The notes below the pieces were generated by a model. That model searched no databases. It saw only the letters and a list, made by a program, of their open reading frames with translations, and was not told the origin of the DNA. A stretch of DNA of 64,000 bases from Massilia putida (GTDB taxonomy: Bacteria > Pseudomonadota > Gammaproteobacteria > Burkholderiales > Burkholderiaceae_D), in contig NZ_CP019038.1 of assembly GCF_001941825.1 (NCBI RefSeq), positions 3,720,001 through 3,784,000 on the forward strand. Reading direction: 5' to 3'. A program made the translations under genes and the position numbers. Below are positions 47,203-57,888 of this stretch, in pieces (positions within the stretch are counted from its first letter, which is position 1; the number at the start of each line of letters is the position of its first letter).

Positions 47203-48335
47203 TCCACGGCTATCTCCGCGACGAGCGCAGCGGCCCGTTCGTCTGGATCGGCATCATCGGCATCACGTGTCTGCTGCTGGTGCTGCTCGAACACATGCTG
47301 TGGCTGGTGCTGCCGTTCATCCTCGGCACCGTCATGTACTACATCCTGCTGGGCCCGATGCAGCGCCTGCTGCGCGCCGGCTTTACGCGCAACGTCTCGG
47401 CCACGCTCGTGTGCATCGTGTTCTACGGCGCCAGCGCCCTGCTGATGATGGCGGCGATGACCTGGACCGGATCTCCCGGCGACGCCGACAGCTGGCACAA
47501 GACGGGCGCCCTGTACCTGGACGGCGGCGTCGCCTTCGTGCGCAACACGATGACGCTGCTGGAAGCCAAATTCCCGATCCTCGCCGAGATGCACTTGACC
47601 GCGATCGTCAACAAGCGTTTCAAGGCCTACACGGACAATTTCGCCCAGCGCCACCTGACCTCCTTCCTGCTGGGCGCGGCCGGCTGGCTGCCGTCGCTGC
47701 TGCTGGCCCCGTTTCTCGCGTTCTTCTTCCTGCGCGACGGCCTGCGCTTCAAAAAATTCCTCGCCCGCGCCGTGCCGAACGCCTATTTCGAACGCACCCT
47801 CTTCCTGCTGCACCAAGTCGACCAGACCGCGCGCCGCTACTTCGAGGGCCTGTTGAAGCTGACCGTGCTGGACACCATCGTGCTCGGCTTCGGCCTGTGG
47901 GTGATCGGCGTGTCGTCGCCGCTGCTGCTCGGATTTATCTCCGCGCTGCTGGCATGGGTGCCGTTCGTCGGCTCGGTCGTGGGCTGCATAATGGTCGTGG
48001 TCGTCGCCGCCACGGATGCCCCGAACAACCCGCTGATCGCCTACGGCGCGATCGTGGTCTTCATCCTGGCCCGCCTGCTGGACGACTTCGTCTTCATGCC
48101 GCTGACCTTGGGCCGCAGCCTGCACATCCACCCGCTGGTGACGGTGCTGATGATCTTCATCGGCGGTGCGCTGTCCGGCGTGGCCGGACTGATGCTCGTG
48201 CTGCCATTGCTGGGCGTCGTGATGGTGGTCGGCGAGACCATGGGGAGACTCATGACCAATCCGCGGCTGCGGGCGCGGCATCGGTATGCGCGCAGGTTGC
48301 GCGACAAGCAGGCGAGTGCAGACTTGAGCGTCTGA
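47199..48335 (+). CDS. AI-2E transporter family membrane protein
   Basis: The 378-residue protein has about eight hydrophobic segments in the AI-2E/PerM pattern, with a long soluble loop after segment 3 and the conserved end ISALLAWVPFVGSVVG...HPLVTVLMIFIGGALSGVAGLMLVLPLLGVV. Family members export small molecules or act as Na+/H+ antiporters; the substrate is unknown. It begins at a GTG overlapping the preceding TGA, so translation is coupled to the cNMP-binding protein. Confidence 0.9.
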   Translation: MIHGYLRDERSGPFVWIGIIGITCLLLVLLEHMLWLVLPFILGTVMYYILLGPMQRLLRAGFTRNVSATLVCIVFYGASALLMMAAMTWTGSPGDADSWHKTGALYLDGGVAFVRNTMTLLEAKFPILAEMHLTAIVNKRFKAYTDNFAQRHLTSFLLGAAGWLPSLLLAPFLAFFFLRDGLRFKKFLARAVPNAYFERTLFLLHQVDQTARRYFEGLLKLTVLDTIVLGFGLWVIGVSSPLLLGFISALLAWVPFVGSVVGCIMVVVVAATDAPNNPLIAYGAIVVFILARLLDDFVFMPLTLGRSLHIHPLVTVLMIFIGGALSGVAGLMLVLPLLGVVMVVGETMGRLMTNPRLRARHRYARRLRDKQASADLSV

Positions 48336-48409
48336 ACACCGGGGTCAGAGCCCAAATTTTGGCAATGGCTTTTGAGCTATTTCCAAAAAAGGGGCTCTGA
48401 CCCCGGTGT

Positions 48410-48410
<1 letters not shown>
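48335..48410. repeat. GGGGTCAGAGCCC hairpin repeat, copy C
   Basis: AACACCGGGGTCAGAGCCC (48335-48353) and its exact complement (48392-48410) are 19-base arms around a 38-base interior. It lies between the convergent AI-2E family and ygiQ genes and touches the stop codons of both. Confidence 0.8.
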
Positions 48411-50686
<2,276 letters not shown>

Positions 50687-50786
50687 TGGCCGGCATTTTA
50701 CCGGAAAACGCGGTATTAAGCTGCCGCCCCCTATAAAAATGGCTTAATTTTCAATGGCTTGTCTCATCCACGGCGGATAAGCGGCG

Positions 50787-51068
50787 TCAGATGCCCATGC
50801 TCGCCAGGATGTTGCCGAGCTCGCGTAACGCGGGTTCCAGATGTGGATGGCGGAGCGCGAACCGGGCCGTCAGCTCCTGCGTGCGCGACGCGAGGCCGTA
50901 CGTGTTCGCATCCGGATCCTGGGCGCGCTTGCTGAGGACATGCTTGATGTCGCCGTCGAGCTGGCGCAGCAGCATTTCCAGTTCGTCGTCGACTTCGCCG
51001 GTTTCCTCGAGGCTGCGGTGCAGCGTCTTGAGGTGCGCTTTCAGGGTGTTTTCGTTTTCGGGCAGCAT
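50787..51068 (-). CDS. DUF4404 family protein
   Basis: The 93-residue helical protein (LKAHLKTLHRSLEETGEVDDELEMLLRQLDGDIKHVL...LEPALRELGNILASMGI) matches the DUF4404 pattern of small cytosolic proteins with no known role. It is probably monocistronic. Confidence 0.82.
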   Translation of the reverse strand: MLPENENTLKAHLKTLHRSLEETGEVDDELEMLLRQLDGDIKHVLSKRAQDPDANTYGLASRTQELTARFALRHPHLEPALRELGNILASMGI

Positions 51069-51159
51069 GGCTTTCTCGCGTCATGATGTTGTGAGAAGTC
51101 TACACCCGATGACAGTGGATTGGGCGCGCGGCCTTTAACGTCGGTCCCGCGGAGGCCGG

Positions 51160-51262
51160 AACAGTGCCCCCGGCACTATTCCCTCCGTGCTGAAGTACCG
51201 GGGTCACTCATTCACTCCGGCACCTCGGCATGGGTCCTTCGCTTTCGCGGGGACGACGGCCG
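51160..51262. repeat. Dispersed repeat related to 15785-15866
   Basis: On the minus strand it reads GCCGTCGTCCCCGCGAAAGC...ACCCATGCCGAGG and later TACTTCAGCAC, matching the order of blocks after uvrA (CCGTCGCCCCCGCG, CCCATGCTGAG, TACTTCAGCAT). It is located just after the M3 peptidase stop. Confidence 0.5.
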
Positions 51263-51265
51263 GGC

Positions 51266-53392
51266 TTACTCGCCCGTCAGGCCACGGCGCTCCAGCAGCG
51301 GCTCGATCTTCGCATCACGGCCGCGGAAGTTGCGGTACATGTCCATCGCATCCATCGTGCCGCCGCGCGACAGCAGCATCTGGCGGAAGCGGTCGCCGTT
51401 CTCGCGCTTCAAGCCGCCGTGTTCCTTGAACCATTCGACGGTGTCGGCATCCAGCTTCTCGGCCCACAGGTAGCCGTAGTAGCCGGCCGAATAGCCGCCC
51501 GAGAACACGTGCGAGAAATAGGTCGTGCGATAGCGCGGCGGCACGAGCGGGAAGTCGACACCGGCGTCATGCAAGGCCGTCGCCTCGAAGCCCAGCACGT
51601 CGGCCGGAATCTGGTCGGCCGGGAGCTGGTGCCATTTCTGGTCGAGGATCGCCGCGGCCAGGTACTCGGTCGTGCGGTAGCCTTCGTTGAACTTGGACGA
51701 CGCCTGGACCTTATCCAGCAACTCCTTCGGCATCGCCGCGCCCGTCTGGTAGTGCTTGGCGTAGTTGGCCAGCACTTCCGGCCAGGCCATCCACATCTCG
51801 TTGACCTGCGACGGGAACTCCACATAGTCGCGCGGCACGCGGGTGCCCGAAAAGCGCGGGTATTTCACGTTCGAGAACATGCCGTGCAGCGCATGGCCGA
51901 ACTCGTGGAACATCGTGCGCACTTCGTCATATGTCAGCAGGGTCGGCTCGCCGGCCGCCGGCTTCGGGATGTTCAGGTGATTCGCGATGACCGGATGCGT
52001 GCCCAGCAGCTTGTTCTGGCCGACATACGCATTCATCCACGCGCCGCCGCGCTTGTTCGAGCGCGCGTACGGGTCGTGCAGGAAGATCGCCAGCTGCTTG
52101 CCGTCGGCGTCGAACACGTCGAACACGCGCACGTCCGGGTTGTACACCGGCAGGTCGTGGCGTTCCTTGAACGTGATGCCGTACTCCTTGGTGGCGGCGA
52201 AGAACACGCCGTTCAACAGCACGTTGTTGTATTCGAAATACGGACGCAGCTGGTTTTCGTCGAACGCGTAGCGCGCCTGGCGCACCTTGTCGGTGTAATA
52301 GTTCCAGTCGTAAGCGGTCGCCTGGAACTTGCCACCTTCGGCATCGATAACCTTCTGGATCTCCGCGGCTTCCTTCTTCGCGTTGCGCACGGCCGGCTTG
52401 GCGAACTCGGCCAGCAGGTTGTTGACGGCGTCCGTCGTCTTGGCGGTCTGGTCTTCCAGCATGTAGGCGGCGTGGCTCGGATAACCCAGCAGCTTGGCGC
52501 GCTCGGCGCGCGCCTTGGCCAAGTCCAGCACGAGCTGGCGGTTGTCATAGTCTCCGCCGTGGCTGCCGCGCGCCAGCGACAGCGCCAGCAGTTTTTCGCG
52601 CGTGGCGCGGTGGGTCAGCACGGACAACGGCGCCTGCTGCGTCGTGTTCACGACCGGCACCTTGAACTTGCCATCGAGACCATCTTTCTTTGCCAGCGCG
52701 GCGGCGGCGTCGATCGCCTTGTCGGACATGCCGGCCAATTCCTCGCGGGTGTCGACGACGAGTGCCGACGCGTTCGCTTCCTTGAGCACGTTCTGGCTGA
52801 ACTGGGTCTGCAGCGCCGCGATCTTGCCGTTATAGGCCTTCAGCGTTTCCTTGTCGGCAGGGGACAGCTTGGCGCCGGCGCGCACGAAATCGGTGTGGTA
52901 GCGCTCGAGCAGGTAGGCCGATTCCGGATCCAGGTGCAGCTTGGCGCGCTTGTCGTACAGGGTCTGGATGCGCTTGTACAGTTTGTCGTTCAGGCGGATC
53001 TTGTCGCTGTGGGCGGCCAGTTTCGGCGCGAGATCCTTGTCGAGCGCGTCGAGCGTCGGGTTGGTATTGCAGCCGACCAGGTTGAAGAACGTGGTCGAGA
53101 CGCGGTTCAGCAGCATGCCCGAACGCTCCATCGCGACGATCGTGTTCTCAAAAGTAGGTGCCGCCTTGTTATTCGCGATCGCGTCGATTTCCAGCGACTG
53201 CTGGCGCATGCCTTCCTCGAACGCCGGCGCGAAGTCTTCGTTCTTGATCTTGTCGAAGGCCGGGTACTGGAATTGCAGGGTGCTCGGCTTGGCGAACGGA
53301 TTGGACGCCGGCAGCAGCGAAGCGGGGGCGGCATAGGCCAGGTTGGCGACGGCTGCGGTAACAGCGACGGCCAGGATGTGCGAACGGTTCAT
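51266..53392 (-). CDS. Exported M3-family oligopeptidase (peptidyl-dipeptidase Dcp type)
   Basis: The 708-residue zinc metallopeptidase has a signal peptide (ending AYAAP, about residue 22) and the M3 catalytic site FHEFGHALHGMF, with the third ligand Glu in the following helix (PSQVNEMW). A C-terminal HDAGVDFPLVPPRYRTTYFSHVFSGGYSAGYYGYLWAE segment is typical of Dcp. The signal peptide suggests a periplasmic role in trimming small peptides, plausibly alongside the secreted subtilases. It is monocistronic. Confidence 0.93.
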   Translation of the reverse strand: MNRSHILAVAVTAAVANLAYAAPASLLPASNPFAKPSTLQFQYPAFDKIKNEDFAPAFEEGMRQQSLEIDAIANNKAAPTFENTIVAMERSGMLLNRVSTTFFNLVGCNTNPTLDALDKDLAPKLAAHSDKIRLNDKLYKRIQTLYDKRAKLHLDPESAYLLERYHTDFVRAGAKLSPADKETLKAYNGKIAALQTQFSQNVLKEANASALVVDTREELAGMSDKAIDAAAALAKKDGLDGKFKVPVVNTTQQAPLSVLTHRATREKLLALSLARGSHGGDYDNRQLVLDLAKARAERAKLLGYPSHAAYMLEDQTAKTTDAVNNLLAEFAKPAVRNAKKEAAEIQKVIDAEGGKFQATAYDWNYYTDKVRQARYAFDENQLRPYFEYNNVLLNGVFFAATKEYGITFKERHDLPVYNPDVRVFDVFDADGKQLAIFLHDPYARSNKRGGAWMNAYVGQNKLLGTHPVIANHLNIPKPAAGEPTLLTYDEVRTMFHEFGHALHGMFSNVKYPRFSGTRVPRDYVEFPSQVNEMWMAWPEVLANYAKHYQTGAAMPKELLDKVQASSKFNEGYRTTEYLAAAILDQKWHQLPADQIPADVLGFEATALHDAGVDFPLVPPRYRTTYFSHVFSGGYSAGYYGYLWAEKLDADTVEWFKEHGGLKRENGDRFRQMLLSRGGTMDAMDMYRNFRGRDAKIEPLLERRGLTGE

Positions 53393-53616
53393 TCTTTGGC
53401 TCTCCGGAGGGTTATCGGACCCGCCCGTGCTTGTGCCACGGGCCGATCTCTTTTGGTGCTACGCGCACCCATCCGTGCCGGACGGCTTATCGATCACGTA
53501 CGGACACCGGAATGGAAACCGCCGGGGCGGGCCCGGCGGCAAGTGCCCATGAAGCATAGCAGGGATATTGCCGTATGTTACATATTTACGGCCGAAAAAA
53601 GGCGTTACTGGGATGT

Positions 53617-54049
53617 TCAGCCCTGTTCCGATTGCTCTTCCCGCCCGGTCTCCTGCGCGACTTTGTCCTCGATGCGCCGGTCCGGAATCAGCCACATGAC
53701 GGCCACGCCCGCATAGACGAGGAACCCGAACCAGGCGGCAAACCACGCGAGCGCCACGCCGGCCAGGTACAGCACGCACGACAGCTTGCCCTTGCGGTCA
53801 TTACCGATTGCCTCAGCCAGCTTTGCGTTCTGCGGATGATTGGCGATCAGTCCCCTCACCAGCAACAGGTAAGCGACCGAGCACATGAACAGGACGAAGC
53901 CATACGCCGCGGTCGGCCCGGTCTCGAAATGGTTCTCGCCCATCCACGCGGTGACGAACGGGATCAGCGACAGCCAGAACAACAGGTGCAGATTCGCCCA
54001 CAAGACGCCGCCGCTGACTTCCCTCACGGCATGCATCATGTGGTGGTGG
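53617..54049 (-). pseudogene. Chromosomal TMEM175/DUF1211 channel gene, 3' part, disrupted by the element
   Basis: The reading frame ...HHHMMHAVREVSGGVLWANLHLLFWLSLIPFVTAWMGENHFETGP continues to a normal C-terminus, but the first transmembrane segments are missing. They lie at 63887-64000 and beyond, on the other side of the integrated element. Immediately upstream, inside the element, the frame meets a TGA, so no fusion is made. Residual start codons (ATG at 54039) could only yield a channel lacking the FSD selectivity motif. Confidence 0.9.
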
Positions 54050-54076
54050 TTTCTTCAATATGTGAACAACCCATTA
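54038..54076. other. Left attachment junction of the serine-recombinase element (TT core at 54050-54051)
   Basis: Host sequence GTGGTGG ends in TT (54050-54051), after which element sequence TCTTCAATATGT and the arm GAACAACCCATTA follow. The right junction has the same TT at 63885-63886. Joining host flanks across TT restores the channel frame (W-N-N-H-H-H). Confidence 0.85.
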
Positions 54077-54095
54077 GATGTGCTACAGTTTCGGC

Positions 54096-55769
54096 ATGGA
54101 AAACGTATACGTATACATCAGGTTCTCGGACGACAAGCAGGCCCAAGGCTCAAGCTACGAACGACAACTAGGCCTTGCTCGGAACTACTGTGCTTCCCTT
54201 ATTGAGGACAAAGCCCACATCTTTTTTGACGCTGGCAAGTCGGCATTCACAGGTGCGAACGTCCGCGAAGGCGGAGAACTGAAGCGGTTCTACGATGGAG
54301 TGGAATCGGGCGGTATTCCGCGTGGTAGCACGCTGCTCGTCGAAGACCTAGATCGGCTTTCGCGCGCTGGCATGTGGAAGGCTTCTGACAAACTTCGCGA
54401 CCTAACGGAAAACGGTATCACAGTAGTAACGCTTCGAGACCAACATACGTATACAGGCAAGCTCACCCTATCCAGCAGCCTGACGGCACTCATTAAACAG
54501 GAGCTTGCGCACGAAGAGAGTGCCAAGAAAAGCGAGCGTGTGGCTCACAGTTGGAAAAAACGAGCTCAAGAAGCGAGGGCCGGAGAACGAATAAAGCTGC
54601 CGCTTGCAAGTTGGCTGGCCTATGATCCTACCAACAACAGTAAGTACATTTTAGTACGAGAGCGAGCCGAAGTCGTGAAGCGTATGTTCGCACTCTGCAA
54701 AGAAGGGCGAGGAACAATCGCCATAGCAAAACTACTCAACGAGGAGGGCATGAAGCCGTTCCGGGGGAGCAGGTGGAGCAATGCAACGGTTTACAGTGTC
54801 CTGAAAAACACAGCGACTATTGGCACATACACACCCGACAAGAACAAGGGTGTTGAGCACCGAAGTGCCGCCGTCGAAGACTTTTTCCCTCCCGTTATAG
54901 ATAAGGCCACGTTTTACGAGGTCCAAGCAATTCTGGGTGAGAGGAAAAATACCAAGGTCACTCGACAGAGCAGCATCTTCAATGTATGGGCAGGCATCGC
55001 GAAGTGCTCAGTCTGTTTCGGCACTCTTCATTGCGTGCCTAAAGGCCGAAATAATCAGAGGTATCTCGTTTGCTCGAACAAGATTGCGGGGAAATGCACG
55101 AAGGCAAAAAATGTCCGAAATGATGACGGCGAACTGGCATTTCGCGAACTGCTTGCCAAGGTGGAGTCGGAAAGCCTCTACACCGAAGACAAGGCTGTGG
55201 ATCAGAAACTTCTTCGTGAGCTGGAGGGAAGAATTGCTGAGCAGCGCAAGCAACATAGTGAGCTAGGACTTGCACTGGACCGACGTTATACGCCTCAGCT
55301 CGACGATTTAGCATACGCCGCTGGAGAAAGGCTTAAGCAACTGGAAGAAGCGCACAACGATATGCTTGAGCGACTGTCAAAAGAACGCCTTCGTCAAGAT
55401 GACAAAGCTTGGCTGATCGAACAGCTAAGTGCTGTGCTTGTCAGTTATGAGCAGCGCGCAAAGGCAAATGCATTGCTCAAGAGGCTTGGCATCTACGTCG
55501 TTGTGCAGGGAGGACAAGAGCCAGTTTTCGTGGCACGTAGGCCTGAGGAGCTTTGGATCCCCGGAACCCCTGAGCACCCAGACAGAATTCTCATGAATAC
55601 ACACTCGTCATTCTTGCAACTTGTCGTGCGAAAGAACGGCGTAGTGTTAGTTCCAATTAAAGCCGACCAACGGACAAAGTTTCGTGAGCAGGACAAAACT
55701 GGCGAGGACTCGGCAAGATTCGACGACTGGTTCAACTCTTTAGGTCTGTTTTCCAAAAAGGCAGTGTAA
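54096..55769 (+). CDS. Large serine recombinase (element integrase)
   Basis: The 557-residue protein has an N-terminal resolvase domain with nucleophile Ser11 (YVYIRFSDDKQ), a recombinase domain (from about 165: RIKLPLASWLAYDPTNNSKYILVRERAEVVKRMFALCKEGRGTIAIAKLLNEEG) and a zinc ribbon (CSVCFGTLHC...YLVCSNKIAGKC). It ends with a coiled coil (about 375-440) and a C-terminal tail. The ATG at 54096 is 45 bases inside the left junction; a GTG at 54078 is an alternative. Its position next to the attachment site, directed inwards, fits the element's integrase. Confidence 0.95.
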   Translation: MENVYVYIRFSDDKQAQGSSYERQLGLARNYCASLIEDKAHIFFDAGKSAFTGANVREGGELKRFYDGVESGGIPRGSTLLVEDLDRLSRAGMWKASDKLRDLTENGITVVTLRDQHTYTGKLTLSSSLTALIKQELAHEESAKKSERVAHSWKKRAQEARAGERIKLPLASWLAYDPTNNSKYILVRERAEVVKRMFALCKEGRGTIAIAKLLNEEGMKPFRGSRWSNATVYSVLKNTATIGTYTPDKNKGVEHRSAAVEDFFPPVIDKATFYEVQAILGERKNTKVTRQSSIFNVWAGIAKCSVCFGTLHCVPKGRNNQRYLVCSNKIAGKCTKAKNVRNDDGELAFRELLAKVESESLYTEDKAVDQKLLRELEGRIAEQRKQHSELGLALDRRYTPQLDDLAYAAGERLKQLEEAHNDMLERLSKERLRQDDKAWLIEQLSAVLVSYEQRAKANALLKRLGIYVVVQGGQEPVFVARRPEELWIPGTPEHPDRILMNTHSSFLQLVVRKNGVVLVPIKADQRTKFREQDKTGEDSARFDDWFNSLGLFSKKAV

Positions 55770-55883
55770 GCAAGTAGGGCGTTCTGGCTCGAATTCCTAT
55801 CAGCAACGTTGGTTGGTATCAGCAAATCCAGGGAAGCAGATCAACACATAGAGGGCCGCTGCTATCGACCTCCTAATCGAGGA

Positions 55884-56504
55884 TTAAGCTGCTTTCTCTT
55901 CCTTTGCCTTTTTCAAAATGAGCTTCACTTGCGATTCGCTGACGTTCAACGTTGATGCAACCTTGGCAATGGTGTAGCCGATGGCTCGGAGTTCAACAAT
56001 CTTGGCGTTCGCAACTGTATCAGGCTTGCGGCCCCGGTAAGCCCCCTTGGCCTTCGCTACCTCGATGCCTTGACGCTGGCGTTCACGTCGAGTTTCCCAG
56101 TCAGCGCGGCATTGATACAAGGCCATCTTCAACAGCATCGCTTGCATCGACTCCATCACAATTCCCGTCATGCCGTCCGCTGCCGTGGGCAGGTCGATCA
56201 GGCCAGGGACCGATACCGTCGCACCCTTAGCCTTGATCTGGCCCATGAGGGCTTCGGCCTTATCCATTGGGAGACGAGTGATGCGGTCAAGGTGTTCAGC
56301 AATGATGATGTCGCCTTCATTCAGGTCCGCCAGCATACGCTGTAGCTCTGGGCGCTTCTCAGTCGTCCCGGATTCCTTCTCGGAGTACGTCGCCACAACC
56401 TTGTAGCCCTTAGCTTCTGCCTCTGCTCGGAGCGCGTCTTGACGGGTGAGGTCTTGGGCCTTGGTGGACACGCGTTGATAGATTCGGGCGTTGGGCTGGC
56501 GCAT
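55884..56504 (-). CDS. Small serine recombinase (resolvase/invertase type)
   Basis: The 206-residue protein has the resolvase catalytic domain (IYQRVSTKAQ with Ser13, then AEHLDRITRLP) and a C-terminal HTH (IVELRAIGYTIAKVASTLNVSESQVKLILKKAKEE). It is separate from the large integrase. It may act as a resolvase, a multimer-resolution enzyme or an invertase of an unseen site. The ribosome site AAAGGAA precedes the ATG. Confidence 0.93.
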   Translation of the reverse strand: MRQPNARIYQRVSTKAQDLTRQDALRAEAEAKGYKVVATYSEKESGTTEKRPELQRMLADLNEGDIIIAEHLDRITRLPMDKAEALMGQIKAKGATVSVPGLIDLPTAADGMTGIVMESMQAMLLKMALYQCRADWETRRERQRQGIEVAKAKGAYRGRKPDTVANAKIVELRAIGYTIAKVASTLNVSESQVKLILKKAKEEKAA

Positions 56505-56536
56505 TTGTTTCCTTTAGTATTTTGTTAAGTCAAATT

Positions 56537-56546
56537 GAGTATACTC
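56537..56546. promoter_or_regulatory. Palindrome in the resolvase promoter
   Basis: GAGTATACTC overlaps a possible -10 (TATACT on the minus strand), with TTGTAA 18 bases upstream. It lies 33-42 bases ahead of the resolvase start and may be an operator or crossover site. Confidence 0.4.
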
Positions 56547-56690
56547 TAACTAACTAATCGTTTACAAGTAATCTCTAGGGCACAGCAAGGGCTAAATTGT
56601 TGTGTTTCTGACTGTTCGGCTGACGACCACCCTATTTGACTGTTGCGCCCGCAGCTATACACTCGGCTCGGCACCTGCAATAATGCTCAG

Positions 56691-57365
56691 ATGAAAACAC
56701 TGCTCATTACCTTGATGGTTGCTGCTTCGGCTCACGCTGGGGAAAAGCCGGAATTCAAATACGATCCGAACAGCCCTGAAGCACTGGCGGCGAAAGCAAA
56801 GTACGCGAGCTATGAACGGGATGGGCAAGCCCTGCAAACCCGTGAGCTTTACAAGGAACTGGAGCGTCTCGACGCAGCAATGAAGTCACGTATTGCCCTT
56901 GCAAAGCCCGAGGAAATCCTGTCCGCCGCCTTTGTCACGACCGATGACGACATGCGGGCAATCTCGTACGCAACTGTGCTACAGAAGCGAAGCGAGAGCG
57001 GCGATCCGTACGCCTCATTCTTTTATGCTGTACGTGAGTGGAACTTCTGCCTGAGAATGCAGCAACAAACAGGTGATGTTTGGGCAAAGCAAGCGTCTGA
57101 GTGTTGGCGAAACGTTATGCCAGCCTTCAAAAGAGCGTCAGACGGTCAAATGGCCGATGCGACCTTCAATATCGCCCGTCTGTACCAAAATGGCTTTGGT
57201 GTGACGCCTTCCAAGCTGGTTGCTGCTGAGTGGTATGTGAAGTCTGCAAACCAGTACACCAAGCAAAATGATCGGGAGGATGCATTAACCGCTATTGAGT
57301 CGGCACTGAACTTAGTGCCCGACCACCCCGCAGCCCTCAGACTCCGCAAGGCGATGTTGAAATAG
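56691..57365 (+). CDS. Exported Sel1/TPR-like hypothetical protein
   Basis: The 224-residue protein starts MKTLLITLMVAASAHAGEK, a clear signal peptide cleaved near residue 16-18. The rest is alpha-helical with Sel1-like repeats near the C-terminus (MADATFNIARLYQNGFGVTPSKLVAAEWYVKSANQY, DALTAIESALNLVPDHPAALRLRKAML). No catalytic motif is seen. The role in the element is unknown. The start was placed at the signal peptide, not at the earlier TTG. Confidence 0.7.
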   Translation: MKTLLITLMVAASAHAGEKPEFKYDPNSPEALAAKAKYASYERDGQALQTRELYKELERLDAAMKSRIALAKPEEILSAAFVTTDDDMRAISYATVLQKRSESGDPYASFFYAVREWNFCLRMQQQTGDVWAKQASECWRNVMPAFKRASDGQMADATFNIARLYQNGFGVTPSKLVAAEWYVKSANQYTKQNDREDALTAIESALNLVPDHPAALRLRKAMLK

Positions 57366-57456
57366 TGCTTGGCCATCAGTTCCGCTTCCCGCTTTGGCAG
57401 GTAGTAGCATGGCTGCCAGTACGTGGGCCAGTGAACAGTCCTGGTCGAATTTGCCT

Positions 57457-57696
57457 TCAAGGTCGAAGCATTTCCCATAGTTGCATTCCGACTGCATGAG
57501 CTAGATGCTCCATGTTGTCGATTGAGATGTTGCGTTCTCCACGTTCCACTTGTCCGATGTATGTGCGATGAAGGCCAGCACGTTCGGCAAGCTCTTCCTG
57601 AGATAGCTGTTGTTCCTCGCGCGCCTTACGTAAGGCTAGGCCAAAAAGTATGCGAGCGGGCGTCTGGCTGAGTGTTTTTGGGTAAATCGTAGGCAC
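57457..57696 (-). CDS. XRE-family helix-turn-helix protein
   Basis: The 79-residue protein is a single HTH_3 domain (LRKAREEQQLSQEELAERAGLHRTYIGQVERGERNISIDNMEHLAHAVG). Small repressors of this kind usually regulate element functions. No partner gene overlaps it; the 192 bases between it and the GIY-YIG gene show no other feature. Confidence 0.85.
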   Translation of the reverse strand: MPTIYPKTLSQTPARILFGLALRKAREEQQLSQEELAERAGLHRTYIGQVERGERNISIDNMEHLAHAVGMQLWEMLRP

Positions 57697-57888
57697 GCCA
57701 CAAGCGTGCGATCATGATGACTCTAGGTCTACAGAGTCTAAGTGGCACATGCTAGTATGTTGTTGTTCCGTAGCCGAATTCCGCAATAGGAACAGGTACA
57801 AGTACTGAGCGATCTTTCAGCAGAAAATTTGGCGTCACTATCAAGTTTTAGTCTTGAAAATTTTGTAGCCGATGTCTCATACTTTTTT

